A stretch of DNA of 64,000 nucleotides from Bacillus mycoides (GCF_001757995.1 NZ_LXLV01000012.1:98274-162273); one strand, 5' to 3'. Counted from the first letter of the stretch, positions 7,734 to 16,796 are shown. Program-made: numbers and translations. Notes: a model not told the origin generated them from the letters alone.

Positions 7734-9062
7734 ATGTTGAAAGAGAAGAAAGATATTACAACTACAAAATCTAGTATATTGCATGAAAGAAGAAAAAATG
7801 CGGTGCCAGAAGGCCCTTACAATATTACAGAGTTGTATGTGCAATCAGCAAAAGGCGCGATTATTACGGATGTAGATGGTAATGAACTAATCGATTTTGC
7901 GGGCGGAATTGGTATGCAAAACGTCGGACATTGTCACCCGAAAGTAGTAAAGGCGATTCAAGATCAAGTGGAATCTTCTATCCATAGTTGTTTTCATGTA
8001 GCGCCGTATGAAAGTTATATTACACTGGCGGAAAGACTGAATGAGTTAACGCCAGGTGATTTCAAGAAAAAAACGATGTTTGCGAACAGCGGTGCTGAAG
8101 CAGTAGAAAATGCGGTGAAGATTGCTAGAAAAGCAACTGGAAGAAGCGCAATCGTTTCGTTTGAGCGTGCATATCACGGGCGTACACTTTTGACGATGTC
8201 ACTTACAAGTAAGGTGAAACCGTACAAACATGGATTTGGACCGTTTGCATCAGAAGTATACAAATTACCATATCCGTATTATTACCGCGCTGACGAAGGG
8301 CTAACACAAGAAGAAGTAGACGCGCAAATTTTAGCGTATTTCGAACGCTTTATGTTAGAGGAAGTAGCAAGTGATAATATCGCTGCGATTATTTTGGAAC
8401 CGCTTCAAGGAGAAGGCGGATTTATCGTTCCGACGACTACGTTCATGCAAGGTGTTCGAAATATTTGCGATAAGTACGGAATCATTATGATTGCGGATGA
8501 AATTCAAACTGGTTTCGCTCGTACGGGCAGCCTATTTGCAATGGATCATTTCGGCGTAGCTCCTGATTTAATGACATTTTCAAAATCAATTGCTGCTGGA
8601 ATGCCGCTGAGCGCGATAACAGGAAGAGCGGATTTGATGGATGCACCTGGACCAGGTCAATTAGGTGGTACTTTCTCAGGAAGTCCAGCTGCTTGCGCGG
8701 CTGCATTAGCTGTTTTAGATGTAATCGAAGAAGAGAATTTAGTAAATCGCGCTGTAGAAATTGGCGAGCGCATGATGGAAGTGTTTAATAGCTGGAAAGA
8801 GAAATACGAACTAGTTGGCGATGTCAGGGGTCTTGGTGCTATGACTGCAATCGAGCTTGTGAAGGATAAAGAGACGAAAGAGCCAGCAGCAGAAGAAGTT
8901 AAAGCGATTATGAAGGAAACGCATAGTAAAGGGGTCATTACGATAAGCGCTGGTATTTATAGTAACGTACTTCGCTTCTTGCCGCCTCTTGTTATAACTG
9001 ATGAACAGCTTGAAGAAGGGCTTACTATTTTAGAAGCTGCTATTGCGAAACTATCAAAATAA
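7734..9062 (+). CDS. gabT: 4-aminobutyrate aminotransferase
   Basis: A 442-residue class-III PLP aminotransferase. Visible are the ANSGAEAVENA cofactor-phosphate loop, SFERAYHGRT, the DEIQTGFARTG motif holding the PLP-pyridine Asp, and MTFSKSIAAG with the Schiff-base Lys. It moves the amino group of GABA (or 5-aminovalerate) to 2-oxoglutarate, giving succinate or glutarate semialdehyde and glutamate. It starts 19 nt after gabP and ends 21 nt before gabD, so the three form one operon. Confidence 0.93.
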   Translation: MLKEKKDITTTKSSILHERRKNAVPEGPYNITELYVQSAKGAIITDVDGNELIDFAGGIGMQNVGHCHPKVVKAIQDQVESSIHSCFHVAPYESYITLAERLNELTPGDFKKKTMFANSGAEAVENAVKIARKATGRSAIVSFERAYHGRTLLTMSLTSKVKPYKHGFGPFASEVYKLPYPYYYRADEGLTQEEVDAQILAYFERFMLEEVASDNIAAIILEPLQGEGGFIVPTTTFMQGVRNICDKYGIIMIADEIQTGFARTGSLFAMDHFGVAPDLMTFSKSIAAGMPLSAITGRADLMDAPGPGQLGGTFSGSPAACAAALAVLDVIEEENLVNRAVEIGERMMEVFNSWKEKYELVGDVRGLGAMTAIELVKDKETKEPAAEEVKAIMKETHSKGVITISAGIYSNVLRFLPPLVITDEQLEEGLTILEAAIAKLSK

Positions 9063-9083
9063 AAAAATGGTGGGGGCAGGGGA

Positions 9084-10526
9084 ATGAAGTTTTTCAATTA
9101 TATAAACGGTGAGTGGAGAGAGCCTTCCACGAATGCATACATTAAAAATTATAATCCGCATAACGGGGAAGTACTAGGTGAATTCCCGTTTAGTTCGGTA
9201 GAAGATACACGAGTAGCAATCGCATCAGCGAAAGAGGCTTTTCATAAATGGCAAAAGTTATCGTTTCAAGAAAGAGCAAATTATTTATGGAAAGCGGCAG
9301 CTATTTTAAAAGAAAAGGTAAATGAAGTTGGCCGGGATGTAACGAATGAAGAAGGAAAGACGATTGCAGAAGGAATAGGAGAGACGAAGCGGGCGATTAG
9401 CATTCTTGAATATTATGCCGGGGAAGCAAATCAGCCGATCGGAGAGATCATCCCGTCTGCTAATGAAAGTACAATGCTTTACAGTAAACGTGTAGCAGTA
9501 GGACCAGTTGGATTAATTACGCCATGAAACTTTCCGATTGCGATTCCAGCGTGGAAAATGGCGCCGGCACTAATTTACGGAAATACGATTGTCATTAAGC
9601 CGGCTGAAGTTACGCCAAAATCTGTGTACCATCTTGTAAATGCTTTTCATGAGGCAGGCATTCCGGCGGGCGTTATAAATTGTGTGTTCGGTAAAGGCTC
9701 TGAAGTTGGGGCAGAATTGACAGGAAATCCGGATATAAAAGCGGTGTCCTTTACTGGTTCTAATCACGTTGGAAACATCATTCAAAAGGCAGCCGTTGAA
9801 ACTAGGAAAAAAGTACAGTTAGAAATGGGCGGGAAAAATCCGTTAGTTGTATTAAAAGATGCCGATATTGAAAAGGCAGTAAATATTGCGATAAAAGGTG
9901 CGTTTATGTCAACGGGGCAAAAATGTACCGCAACAAGTAGAGTGATCGTAGAAGGGGAAATTTATGAAGCATTCAAGGGTCGACTGTTGCAACGAACGGA
10001 AGCTCTTACAGTTGGGAACCCGTTAGAACCGGATACATTTATGGGCCCATGTGTTTCCAAAGGACAGCAGCAATCTATTTTATCGATGATTGAAGTAGGA
10101 AAAGGAGAGGCTTCTTTACTGTATGGAGGCAGCGTGCCAGACGAAGCTGAACTGCAGCGAGGGTGTTATGTTTTACCGACTATTTTTGAAAATGTCGATA
10201 AAGATGCACGCATTGCAAGAGAAGAAATTTTCGGCCCAGTTATATGTTTATTTAAAGTGAATAGTTATGAAGAAGCAGTTTCTTTAGCGAATGATACAGA
10301 ATACGGACTAAGTGCATCGATTTGTACGAATAATTTAAGTTTGTCGCAAAAGTTTATTGATGATATGGAAGTTGGAATGGTACACGTGAATTCAGAAACT
10401 GCAGGAGCAGAACCACAAGTTCCGTTTGGCGGAATGAAAAACTCTAGTGCTGGACCGCGTGAACAAGGAAAAGCGGCTAAAGAATTTTACACGAGAATAA
10501 AGACAGTATACGTAGATCAAGTATAA
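9084..10526 (+). pseudogene. gabD: Succinate-semialdehyde dehydrogenase broken by an in-frame TGA
   Basis: Two open stretches (9084-9524 and 9528-10526) lie in the same frame and together give a normal-length aldehyde dehydrogenase (about 480 residues). They are split only by TGA at 9525-9527. The flanking residues read GLITP-stop-NFPIAIP, where the family has PWNFP, so a TGG tryptophan codon has become TGA. Downstream parts look intact: FTGS, LEMGGKNP with the general-base Glu, GQKCTATSR with the nucleophile Cys, and EIFGPV. As drawn, only a 147-residue N-terminal piece would be made unless the stop is read through or is a sequencing error. An internal restart at ATG 9558 would lack part of the NAD site. 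Confidence 0.88.
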
Positions 10527-10558
10527 GCGACAAAAAATATAGTAACGGAGGATGAAAT

Positions 10559-10912
10559 ATGCGTAAAGGGACATTTTTTATGGCGGGACATTCGAGACTT
10601 CCGAAAGGGATGGCTGTTCGCAGTATGTACGAGACACTAACAATTACAATTGAGGCAGATCATAAATATCATGTCATTATTGAAGCGTCATGTACGCTTG
10701 CGACAGAGCATGGTAGAGACTTCGTCGCTCAAATGTTGAGAGGACATAGTTTGCAAGATGGTATTGAAGAAATCGTACAAGATATTATGGACCATTATCA
10801 AGGAAAAGCGCAAAATGCCATCGTTAGTGCGGTAAAAGATTTACATCGCCAATACGTAAGTTATTTAAATGATGAACAGCCCAGGGGAGAGTACGAGGAA
10901 ACAACACCATAA
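10559..10912 (+). CDS. DUF3870 family protein
   Basis: A 117-residue soluble protein with the AGHSRLPKGM start and the DASCTLATEH-like segment (here EASCTLATEHGRDF) of the DUF3870 family, which is often found beside amino-acid catabolism genes. The biochemical role is unknown. ACGGAGGATG precedes the ATG, 32 nt after the gabD frame, and a hairpin terminator follows, so it is probably the last gene of the gab operon. Confidence 0.8.
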   Translation: MRKGTFFMAGHSRLPKGMAVRSMYETLTITIEADHKYHVIIEASCTLATEHGRDFVAQMLRGHSLQDGIEEIVQDIMDHYQGKAQNAIVSAVKDLHRQYVSYLNDEQPRGEYEETTP

Positions 10913-10940
10913 AAACTGTCTAGTTTACAACCATAAACGA

Positions 10941-10985
10941 GAGCCAGTTGTATTTCCGTTAACGGGATACGACTGGCTTTTTATA
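10941..10985 (+). terminator. Hairpin terminator, first copy of a leader pair
   Basis: GAGCCAGTTGTATTTCCG pairs with CGGGATACGACTGGC around TTAA and is followed by TTTTTA. It comes between the DUF3870 gene and the Cys-rich mini-gene. A related hairpin recurs at 11281-11336. Confidence 0.75.
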
Positions 10986-11002
10986 TTGAGGAGGCAAAAA
11001 CT

Positions 11003-11131
11003 ATGAAAAAATTAAGTGAAGTTCAAGTTGTAAAACAAGAGACGAAAAAAGGAGGATGTGCGGAAAGTAAGGGGATTTGTAAAATGTGTAAAGTATGTCG
11101 AGAAAATAATAAAAAACGAATTGACAGTTAG
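11003..11131 (+). CDS. Cys-rich mini-protein, 42 aa
   Basis: The ATG at 11003 is preceded by GAGGAGG. The product is small and strongly basic with four cysteines spaced C-x6-C-x2-C-x2-C in its second half, a spacing suited to zinc or an iron-sulfur centre. No signal peptide or membrane segment. It sits between two related hairpin terminators, between the gab operon and glaH. I do not recognise a family. Confidence 0.65.
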   Translation: MKKLSEVQVVKQETKKGGCAESKGICKMCKVCRENNKKRIDS

Positions 11132-11280
11132 AATATTTTGAATTATTATTTAATTAATAAGATCCATACGAGAAATTAGCCTTCTCTATATCCGATCTTG
11201 CTTTCCTGTTTTACAAATATTTTCATAAAAACTGTCTATTATTATTGTACTTTAAGAGATTAAAGAACACTCGTAATTAT

Positions 11281-11336
11281 GAGCCAGTTGTACGTTTCTA
11301 CGATTTTATGTCGTGGATGCGTATGACTGGCTTTTT
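11281..11336 (+). terminator. Hairpin terminator, second copy of a leader pair
   Basis: GAGCCAGTTGTACG...CGTATGACTGGC followed by TTTTT, with a larger, imperfect middle. The outer stem is the same as in the hairpin at 10941, and both are preceded by AAAAACTGTCTA at a short distance. The rest of 11132-11440 holds no gene that I can support; it is the untranslated region ahead of glaH. Confidence 0.65.
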
Positions 11337-11440
11337 CGATGTTAGGGCAGTAAGACCGAATCTCAGCATAAGAAGATAAGGATAACTGTCTGTAAAAAGC
11401 GTCCATAAGTTCTTCATATTTAAATTAGGGAGGAATTGAA

Positions 11441-12379
11441 ATGTCGATTATTACAGAACAAAGTATGAAGATGAAATTTGCAAAGAAATATGAGGGATAT
11501 GAAATTGTTCCTCATCCAGAGCATAAGCGTTTATATCATATTGTGTTAAATCAGCAATTGCTTAAGCAGTTTTTTGAAGAGGTAAAAGAGCATTCAGAGC
11601 AGTCATTACAATACATTCCTTATTCTCGATTTAATCTTGCTGATGGAATGAGAAAGATTTTTGGGCAATCATTTATGGATAACATTCGCGGCATTGTTCA
11701 TGACCGTGAAACGGGCGGATTTACAATTGGGGTACAAGGTGAAACGTCAGATCCAGCAGACTACGTGAAATTTGCAACAGCATTAACACATTTAATCGGA
11801 GAGCCAAACTTTGATGCAATGACAGGAACGTATTATGCTAGATTTAATGTGAAAGATACAGATAGTAGTGACTCTTACCTTCGTCAAGCGTACCGATTGT
11901 TTACACTTCATACAGACGGTACATTCGTTGATGAACCGACAGATTGGCTTCTTATGATGAAAATTGAAGAGCAAAATGCAGTAGGAGGGGAATCCCGTTT
12001 ACTACATTTAGACGATTGGGAAGACCTTCAAAAGTTTAGAAATCATTCACTCGCATCTGTTAAAGTTACGTATAAAGCACCACCAAGTAAAAATGCGCAA
12101 GAAATCGTCTATCGTGAAACATTTTTTGATGTAAATAACGCACCATGTATTTGTTTTATTGATCAGTTCGCTTATCCAGATAATATTGAACAAGCAAACT
12201 ATCTGAAAGACTTATCATATTCTGTTGAAAACTCACCAGCAACACATGCATTGAAATTACCAATTGGTGACTTAGTTCTTTTAAACAACTTATTTTGGAT
12301 GCATGGAAGAGCTGCGTTTGAAAAAAATAAAGATTTATATAGAGAACTAATGCGTCAGCGTGGTTGTTTTTCTAAATAA
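11441..12379 (+). CDS. glaH: Glutarate 2-hydroxylase (CsiD/GlaH)
   Basis: A 312-residue Fe(II)/2-oxoglutarate-dependent dioxygenase of the CsiD family. The facial-triad HxD is seen in TLHTDGTF, with the distal His in WMHGRAAF and a C-terminal Arg-rich end for 2-oxoglutarate. In E. coli CsiD turns glutarate into L-2-hydroxyglutarate. With gabT/gabD upstream and lhgO downstream this reproduces the csiD-lhgO-gabDTP set used to degrade lysine via glutarate. GGGAGG precedes the ATG. Confidence 0.88.
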   Translation: MSIITEQSMKMKFAKKYEGYEIVPHPEHKRLYHIVLNQQLLKQFFEEVKEHSEQSLQYIPYSRFNLADGMRKIFGQSFMDNIRGIVHDRETGGFTIGVQGETSDPADYVKFATALTHLIGEPNFDAMTGTYYARFNVKDTDSSDSYLRQAYRLFTLHTDGTFVDEPTDWLLMMKIEEQNAVGGESRLLHLDDWEDLQKFRNHSLASVKVTYKAPPSKNAQEIVYRETFFDVNNAPCICFIDQFAYPDNIEQANYLKDLSYSVENSPATHALKLPIGDLVLLNNLFWMHGRAAFEKNKDLYRELMRQRGCFSK

Positions 12380-12386
12380 TATGTAC

Positions 12387-12416
12387 GGCGGGTCTTTCAA
12401 GGAGACCTGCCTTTTA
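12387..12416 (+). terminator. Hairpin between glaH and lhgO
   Basis: GGCGGGTCT pairs with AGACCTGCC around TTCAAGG, followed by TTTT. It lies in the 58-nt gap and probably lowers lhgO expression relative to glaH. Confidence 0.7.
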
Positions 12417-12437
12417 TACTATTAAGGGGGAAGTAGG

Positions 12438-13640
12438 ATGTATGACTTTATAATTATTGGCGGAGGAATTGTTGGTCTATCAACTGGGATGGCTTTAACG
12501 AAAAAATTCCCTCGTGCGAAAATCGCGATCATTGAAAAAGAAAAGGAACTTGCACATCATCAAACTGGACATAATAGCGGAGTAATTCATTCTGGAATTT
12601 ATTATAAACCAGGGAGTTATAAAGCGAAGTTTGCCAAAGAAGGAAACGCAGCTATGGTTCAATTTTGTAAAGAAAATGACATCGCTTATGACATGTGCGG
12701 AAAAGTAATTGTCGCTACAGAAAAGGAAGAGCTTCCTCTTTTACATAACTTATATGAGAGAGGCTTACAAAATGATTTACACATTTCCAAAATAGATAAG
12801 GAAGAATTAGCTGAAATTGAACCGCATGTAAAGGGACTTGGCGCAATCCGTGTTCCATCTTGCGGGATTGCTGATTATAAAGGAGTAAGTTATGCATTTG
12901 CTCGCTTAATTCAGGAAAGCGGGGGAGAAGTACATTTAGGAACAGCGGCAGAGCGTATTACGGAGAAAAAAGACGCCGTAACAATTGAGACGAATCAAGG
13001 TGTATTTAAAACGAAATTTCTCATTAACTGCGCCGGCTTACATAGTGATCGCATTGCGAAAAAGACAGGGATATTAACGGATATGAAAATTGTTCCGTTT
13101 CGTGGTGAATATTACGAACTTGTCCCAGAAAAACGCTATCTTGTAAAACATTTAATCTATCCAGTTCCAAATCCGGAATTCCCGTTTTTAGGTGTTCATT
13201 TTACAAGAATGATAAACGGAGACGTACATGCAGGACCAAACGCAGTATTAAGCTTCAAACGAGAAGGCTATACGAAAACAGACTTCAACATAAAAGACTT
13301 CATGGAAACAATGACATATACAGGCTTTTGGAAAATGGCGATGCCCAATATGAAAGAAGGCATAAAAGAAATGGTGCGCTCATTTAGTAAACAATCATTT
13401 TTAAAAAGCTTGCAGCGCCTAATACCAGAACTTACAGAAAAAGATATCGTGCCAACCCATGCAGGTGTACGGGCACAAGCCATTTTATCAAACGGAAATA
13501 TGGTTGATGACTTCTGCATTATTCCCGGCATCAATTCTCTGCATATTTGCAACGCACCGTCTCCGGCTGCAACAGCAAGTATAAAGATTGGTGAGGAAAT
13601 TGCTAAGCAAGTGCCGGATGTGGTGGCGGTTAGGGTTTGA
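12438..13640 (+). CDS. lhgO: L-2-hydroxyglutarate oxidase
   Basis: A 400-residue FAD-dependent oxidoreductase of the DAO fold. It has the GGGIVGLSTG dinucleotide-binding motif (residues 8-17), the HQTGHNSGVIHSGIYY segment typical of LhgO, a NCAGLHSD segment, and a C-terminal NAPSPAATAS flavin motif. It oxidises L-2-hydroxyglutarate to 2-oxoglutarate, passing electrons to the quinone pool. AGGGGGAAG precedes the ATG. Its last codons change sharply to G-rich codon use. Confidence 0.9.
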   Translation: MYDFIIIGGGIVGLSTGMALTKKFPRAKIAIIEKEKELAHHQTGHNSGVIHSGIYYKPGSYKAKFAKEGNAAMVQFCKENDIAYDMCGKVIVATEKEELPLLHNLYERGLQNDLHISKIDKEELAEIEPHVKGLGAIRVPSCGIADYKGVSYAFARLIQESGGEVHLGTAAERITEKKDAVTIETNQGVFKTKFLINCAGLHSDRIAKKTGILTDMKIVPFRGEYYELVPEKRYLVKHLIYPVPNPEFPFLGVHFTRMINGDVHAGPNAVLSFKREGYTKTDFNIKDFMETMTYTGFWKMAMPNMKEGIKEMVRSFSKQSFLKSLQRLIPELTEKDIVPTHAGVRAQAILSNGNMVDDFCIIPGINSLHICNAPSPAATASIKIGEEIAKQVPDVVAVRV

Positions 13641-13893
13641 TGGGTCCTCCATAATTGGAAATATTATTTTTTCCAATAAGTAATTAATCGAATTATAAAT
13701 TATCCATAAATGTCCGTTTGTGGAACTACGTTTATTGAACTCAGCGCCGATAATGAAGAGAACTTTTTTGTTAAGCATTAGGGCTACAAAATTGAAAAAA
13801 CATTTAAAGAAAATGCGATATCACTTCTATTTTTAGCTTATTAAAATAGGCTTTATAGTAAGAATTTCTAAAAATATAAAGGAGGGATATGCT

Positions 13894-14355
13894 TTGTTTC
13901 CAGGTACTTTATATGAAACACATGTTAAAACAAAAAATTTAGAAGTAGCAAAAGAGTTTTATACTAAACTTGGATTATTTCATGCTCACACTATTGAAGA
14001 ACGCCGTGTAGCATTCTTTTGGTTTGATAAAGAAAATAAGAAGGAACAGATGCTGGGCGTTTGGGAGGTATCAGAAGAAGCATTCCATACAAGTCACTTT
14101 GCATTCAAGGTTAACTATGAAGAAATCATTCATGCAAGAGAATGGCTTCTTAATAAAGGAATAAACCCAAGGGCCGCTTCTGGTCTTGAACCTTTCGAGC
14201 CCATGGTTCAAACCTGGACACCTACTGCAAATCTTTATTTTTATGATCCTGATGGCAATTCTTTAGAATTTTTGTGTTTACTTCCTGAAAAGAAAAAAGT
14301 AAAACAAGATGTCATGTATTTAAGTGAGTGGGAAAGCTTGGAGAGTGAAGAATAA
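13894..14355 (+). CDS. VOC (glyoxalase/bleomycin-resistance) family protein
   Basis: A 153-residue vicinal-oxygen-chelate protein. The start is TTG at 13894 with AAAGGAGGG seven bases before it; the nearby ATG at 13889 is out of frame. The YETHVKT, HFAFKV and NSLEFL segments supply the usual His/Glu metal ligands, and FYDPDGNSLEF is the family hallmark. The substrate is unknown; lyase, dioxygenase and resistance roles all occur in this fold. Confidence 0.8.
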   Translation: MFPGTLYETHVKTKNLEVAKEFYTKLGLFHAHTIEERRVAFFWFDKENKKEQMLGVWEVSEEAFHTSHFAFKVNYEEIIHAREWLLNKGINPRAASGLEPFEPMVQTWTPTANLYFYDPDGNSLEFLCLLPEKKKVKQDVMYLSEWESLESEE

Positions 14356-14435
14356 ATTTGATTTTTAACTTAAATCCCGCCAAACTATTTTCAAAGGAGC
14401 TATAACCTTGCCAAAGTGGAAAAGCTATGGTTTAA

Positions 14436-14468
14436 ATCACCCCTGAGTTTTCGGGGGATTTTTTTGTT
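14436..14468 (+). terminator. Rho-independent terminator
   Basis: CCCCTGAG-TTTTCGGGGG hairpin followed by seven T, ending the VOC gene. Confidence 0.8.
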
Positions 14469-14512
14469 TTGAGGTTTAGTGCGTGTGGGGCTGATTGGAG
14501 ATTAATGATCAC

Positions 14513-14546
14513 CAACTGTCTACTGTATAAAAAAGTAGACAGTGGT
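14513..14546. other. Perfect inverted repeat, unknown role
   Basis: AACTGTCTACT and AGTAGACAGT flank a short A/T loop. There is no T-run, so it is not a clear terminator. It lies between the VOC gene and the bcr1 copy. Confidence 0.5.
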
Positions 14547-14574
14547 GTCCGTTTTTTTGAAAAATATATACAGA

Positions 14575-14731
14575 TTTATCCCGCATTAACGGGCAGTAAG
14601 ACCCCCACCTCAAAATTCAGCGAAAGCAAAGAAGTTAGGTGGGGGATCAACTGCCCGTAAAAGCCCGATTGGTTCAACTAATAATCAGTGGGGGATGAAC
14701 AAAACCCCCACTGATTAAAGTTTCACTTTAT
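14575..14731 (+). repeat. bcr1 repeat, full length
   Basis: A 157-bp copy with TTTAT at both ends, the CGGGCAGTAAGA and CTGCCCGTAAAAGCCCGATTGG blocks and the CAGTGGGGG...CCCCCACTG hairpin. Its right end is 10 bp from the -24 element of the sigma-54 promoter of the next operon. Confidence 0.92.
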
Positions 14732-14741
14732 ACCCTATGCG

Positions 14742-14759
14742 TTGGCATGATACTTGCAA
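14742..14759 (+). promoter_or_regulatory. Sigma-54 (-24/-12) promoter
   Basis: TTGGCATGATACTTGCAA fits the YTGGCACG-N4-TTGCW consensus with one change. GG at 14744-14745 and GC at 14756-14757 are separated by exactly 10 bp. It lies about 36 bp before the ATG of the epimerase gene. Sigma-54 promoters need an enhancer-binding activator; none is encoded nearby. Confidence 0.85.
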
Positions 14760-14794
14760 TAAAAATAGTATCAACATATAGGGGAGAGATAGAA

Positions 14795-15799
14795 ATGAAG
14801 GTTAGTAAAATATACACAACAATTGATGCTCACGTAGCTGGGGAACCGCTTCGAATCATTACAGGCGGAGTGCCGGAAATCAAGGGAGAAACGCAGCTAG
14901 AAAGACGCGCATACTGTATGGAACATTTGGATCATCTTCGCGAAATTCTTATGTACGAACCGAGAGGCCATCACGGAATGTATGGCTGTATCATTACTCC
15001 GCCTGCAAGTGCTCACGCTGATTTTGGTGTGTTATTTATGCACAATGAAGGCTGGAGTACGATGTGCGGTCACGGCATTATTGCTGTTATTACAGTAGGA
15101 ATTGAAACTGGTATGTTTGAAGTGACAGGTAAAAAACAAAAATTCATTATTGATAGCCCTGCGGGGGAAGTTATTGCGTACGCAAAATTTAACGGGGGCG
15201 AAGTAGAGTCAGTATCATTCGAAAACGTTCCTTCGTTCGTATATAAGAAAGACGTTCCTATTAAAATAGATAACTATGAATTTCAAGTAGATATCGCGTT
15301 TGGCGGAGCATTTTATGCTGTAGTGGATAGTAAAGAATTTGGTTTGAAAGTTGATTTCAAAGACTTACCTGCTATTCAAACGTGGGGCGGTAAAATTAAA
15401 CACTACATTGAAAGCCAAATGGAAGTAAAACATCCACTTGAAGAAGATTTAAAAGGAATATACGGCGTTATTTTCTCAGACGAACCGAAAGGGAAAGACG
15501 CTACTTTACGAAATGTAACGATCTTCGCTGACGGGCAAGTAGACCGTTCCCCTTGCGGCACAGGAACTTCCGCAAGAATCGCAACTCTTTTTGAAAAAGA
15601 TGCCTTACAAAAAGGAGAGATTTTCGTCCATGAATGCATTACTGACGGCCAATTTGAGGGAGAAGTATTGTCGGTAACAGAGATAGATAAATACGAAGCA
15701 GTCGTTCCGAAAGTGACGGGGAATGCGTTTATTACAGGATTCCACCAGTTTGTTGTAGATCCGAGAGATGTTTTGAATCGGGGGTTTTTGTTAGGATAA
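14795..15799 (+). CDS. Proline racemase family enzyme, probable 4-hydroxyproline 2-epimerase
   Basis: A 334-residue member of the proline racemase superfamily. Both catalytic cysteines are present: Cys91 in MCGHG and a second in [11 protein letters not shown]. This argues for racemase/epimerase rather than the dehydratase class, where the second is Thr. The HG after the first Cys is usual for hydroxyproline epimerases. The ATG at 14795 has GGGGAGAG ahead; the longer frame from 14747 would begin inside the promoter. It is followed after 19 nt by a reductase of the same pathway. Confidence 0.82.
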   Translation: MKVSKIYTTIDAHVAGEPLRIITGGVPEIKGETQLERRAYCMEHLDHLREILMYEPRGHHGMYGCIITPPASAHADFGVLFMHNEGWSTMCGHGIIAVITVGIETGMFEVTGKKQKFIIDSPAGEVIAYAKFNGGEVESVSFENVPSFVYKKDVPIKIDNYEFQVDIAFGGAFYAVVDSKEFGLKVDFKDLPAIQTWGGKIKHYIESQMEVKHPLEEDLKGIYGVIFSDEPKGKDATLRNVTIFADGQVDRSPCGTGTSARIATLFEKDALQKGEIFVHECITDGQFEGEVLSVTEIDKYEAVVPKVTGNAFITGFHQFVVDPRDVLNRGFLLG

Positions 15800-15818
15800 A
15801 AGGAGGAGGTGAAAAAAT

Positions 15819-16796
15819 ATGCTAGTCATAAGCGCGAACGAACAAAGAAACTTAGTAAATATGAACGAAGTCATTGAATACGCGGCGCTTGCTTTAAAAG
15901 AATTTTCAGCAGAAAGAACGATCACACCAATTCGCGGCTCATTACCATTTGCGAACGAGCAAAATACCGCATTAATTATGCCTTCAGTAGCGGAAGGACT
16001 GGAAGCACTCGGCTTAAAAGTAGTAACGGTAGCTCCTCATAATAAGAAGCTAGGAAAGAAAACGATAAACGGAATAGTTATGCTATCAGACTTTCAAACG
16101 GGAGAACCACTCGCGCTTTTAGAAGGATCGTACTTAACGATGATTCGAACAGGCGCCTTATCAGGAGTAGCGACAAAACATTTAGCTCGTCATAATGCAA
16201 AAACTTTATGTATCATCGGCACCGGTGAACAGGCAAAAGGAATTGCAGAAGCTGTATTCACGGTTAGAGATATCGAAAAAGTCATACTGTATAACCGAAC
16301 GGAAGAAAAAGCTTATGCATTTGCGCAATATATGCAAGAGAAATTCAACAAACCAGCTTATGTTTACGCAAGTCCAGATGAAGCAATAAGCGAAGCGGAC
16401 ATCATCGTCACAACAACGAATGCATCCACACCAGTCTTCTCAGAAAAACTACAAAAAGGCGTCCACATAAACGCCGTCGGTTCATTTAGACCGAGCATGC
16501 AAGAACTACCATCTCACGCCATCGCTAACGCAAACAAAGTAGTAGTCGAATCAAAAGAAGCAGCACTAGAAGAAACAGGTGACCTTCAAGTTCCTATAAA
16601 AGAAGGCTTATTTGAAGCGAGCGACATCCACGCCGAACTTGGTCAAATTATAAGTGGAGAAAAAGCTGGTAGAGAGAACGATGAAGAGATTACTATTTTC
16701 AAATCAGTTGGTTTAGCGGTAGTAGATATTATAGTTGCGAAGTATTTGTATGAGAAAGCGGTGGAGCGTGGAGTGGGTACTGCGATTCAGTTGTGA
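15819..16796 (+). CDS. Ornithine cyclodeaminase family protein, probable delta1-pyrroline-2-carboxylate reductase
   Basis: A 325-residue OCD/mu-crystallin family enzyme with an NAD(P) Rossmann segment IIGTGEQAKG (about residues 129-138), GAL-SGVATKHLAR before it and INAVGSFRP after it. Next to a proline racemase homologue such proteins usually reduce pyrroline-2-carboxylate to proline. AGGAGGTG precedes the ATG. The gene's 3' end (about 115 bp) and the small hairpin after it recur as a remnant at 23945-24088. Confidence 0.8.
   Translation: MLVISANEQRNLVNMNEVIEYAALALKEFSAERTITPIRGSLPFANEQNTALIMPSVAEGLEALGLKVVTVAPHNKKLGKKTINGIVMLSDFQTGEPLALLEGSYLTMIRTGALSGVATKHLARHNAKTLCIIGTGEQAKGIAEAVFTVRDIEKVILYNRTEEKAYAFAQYMQEKFNKPAYVYASPDEAISEADIIVTTTNASTPVFSEKLQKGVHINAVGSFRPSMQELPSHAIANANKVVVESKEAALEETGDLQVPIKEGLFEASDIHAELGQIISGEKAGRENDEEITIFKSVGLAVVDIIVAKYLYEKAVERGVGTAIQL

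Noticed and set aside
14469-14660. 63-codon frame after the VOC gene
   Set aside because: It runs through the terminator, an inverted repeat and into a bcr1 copy.
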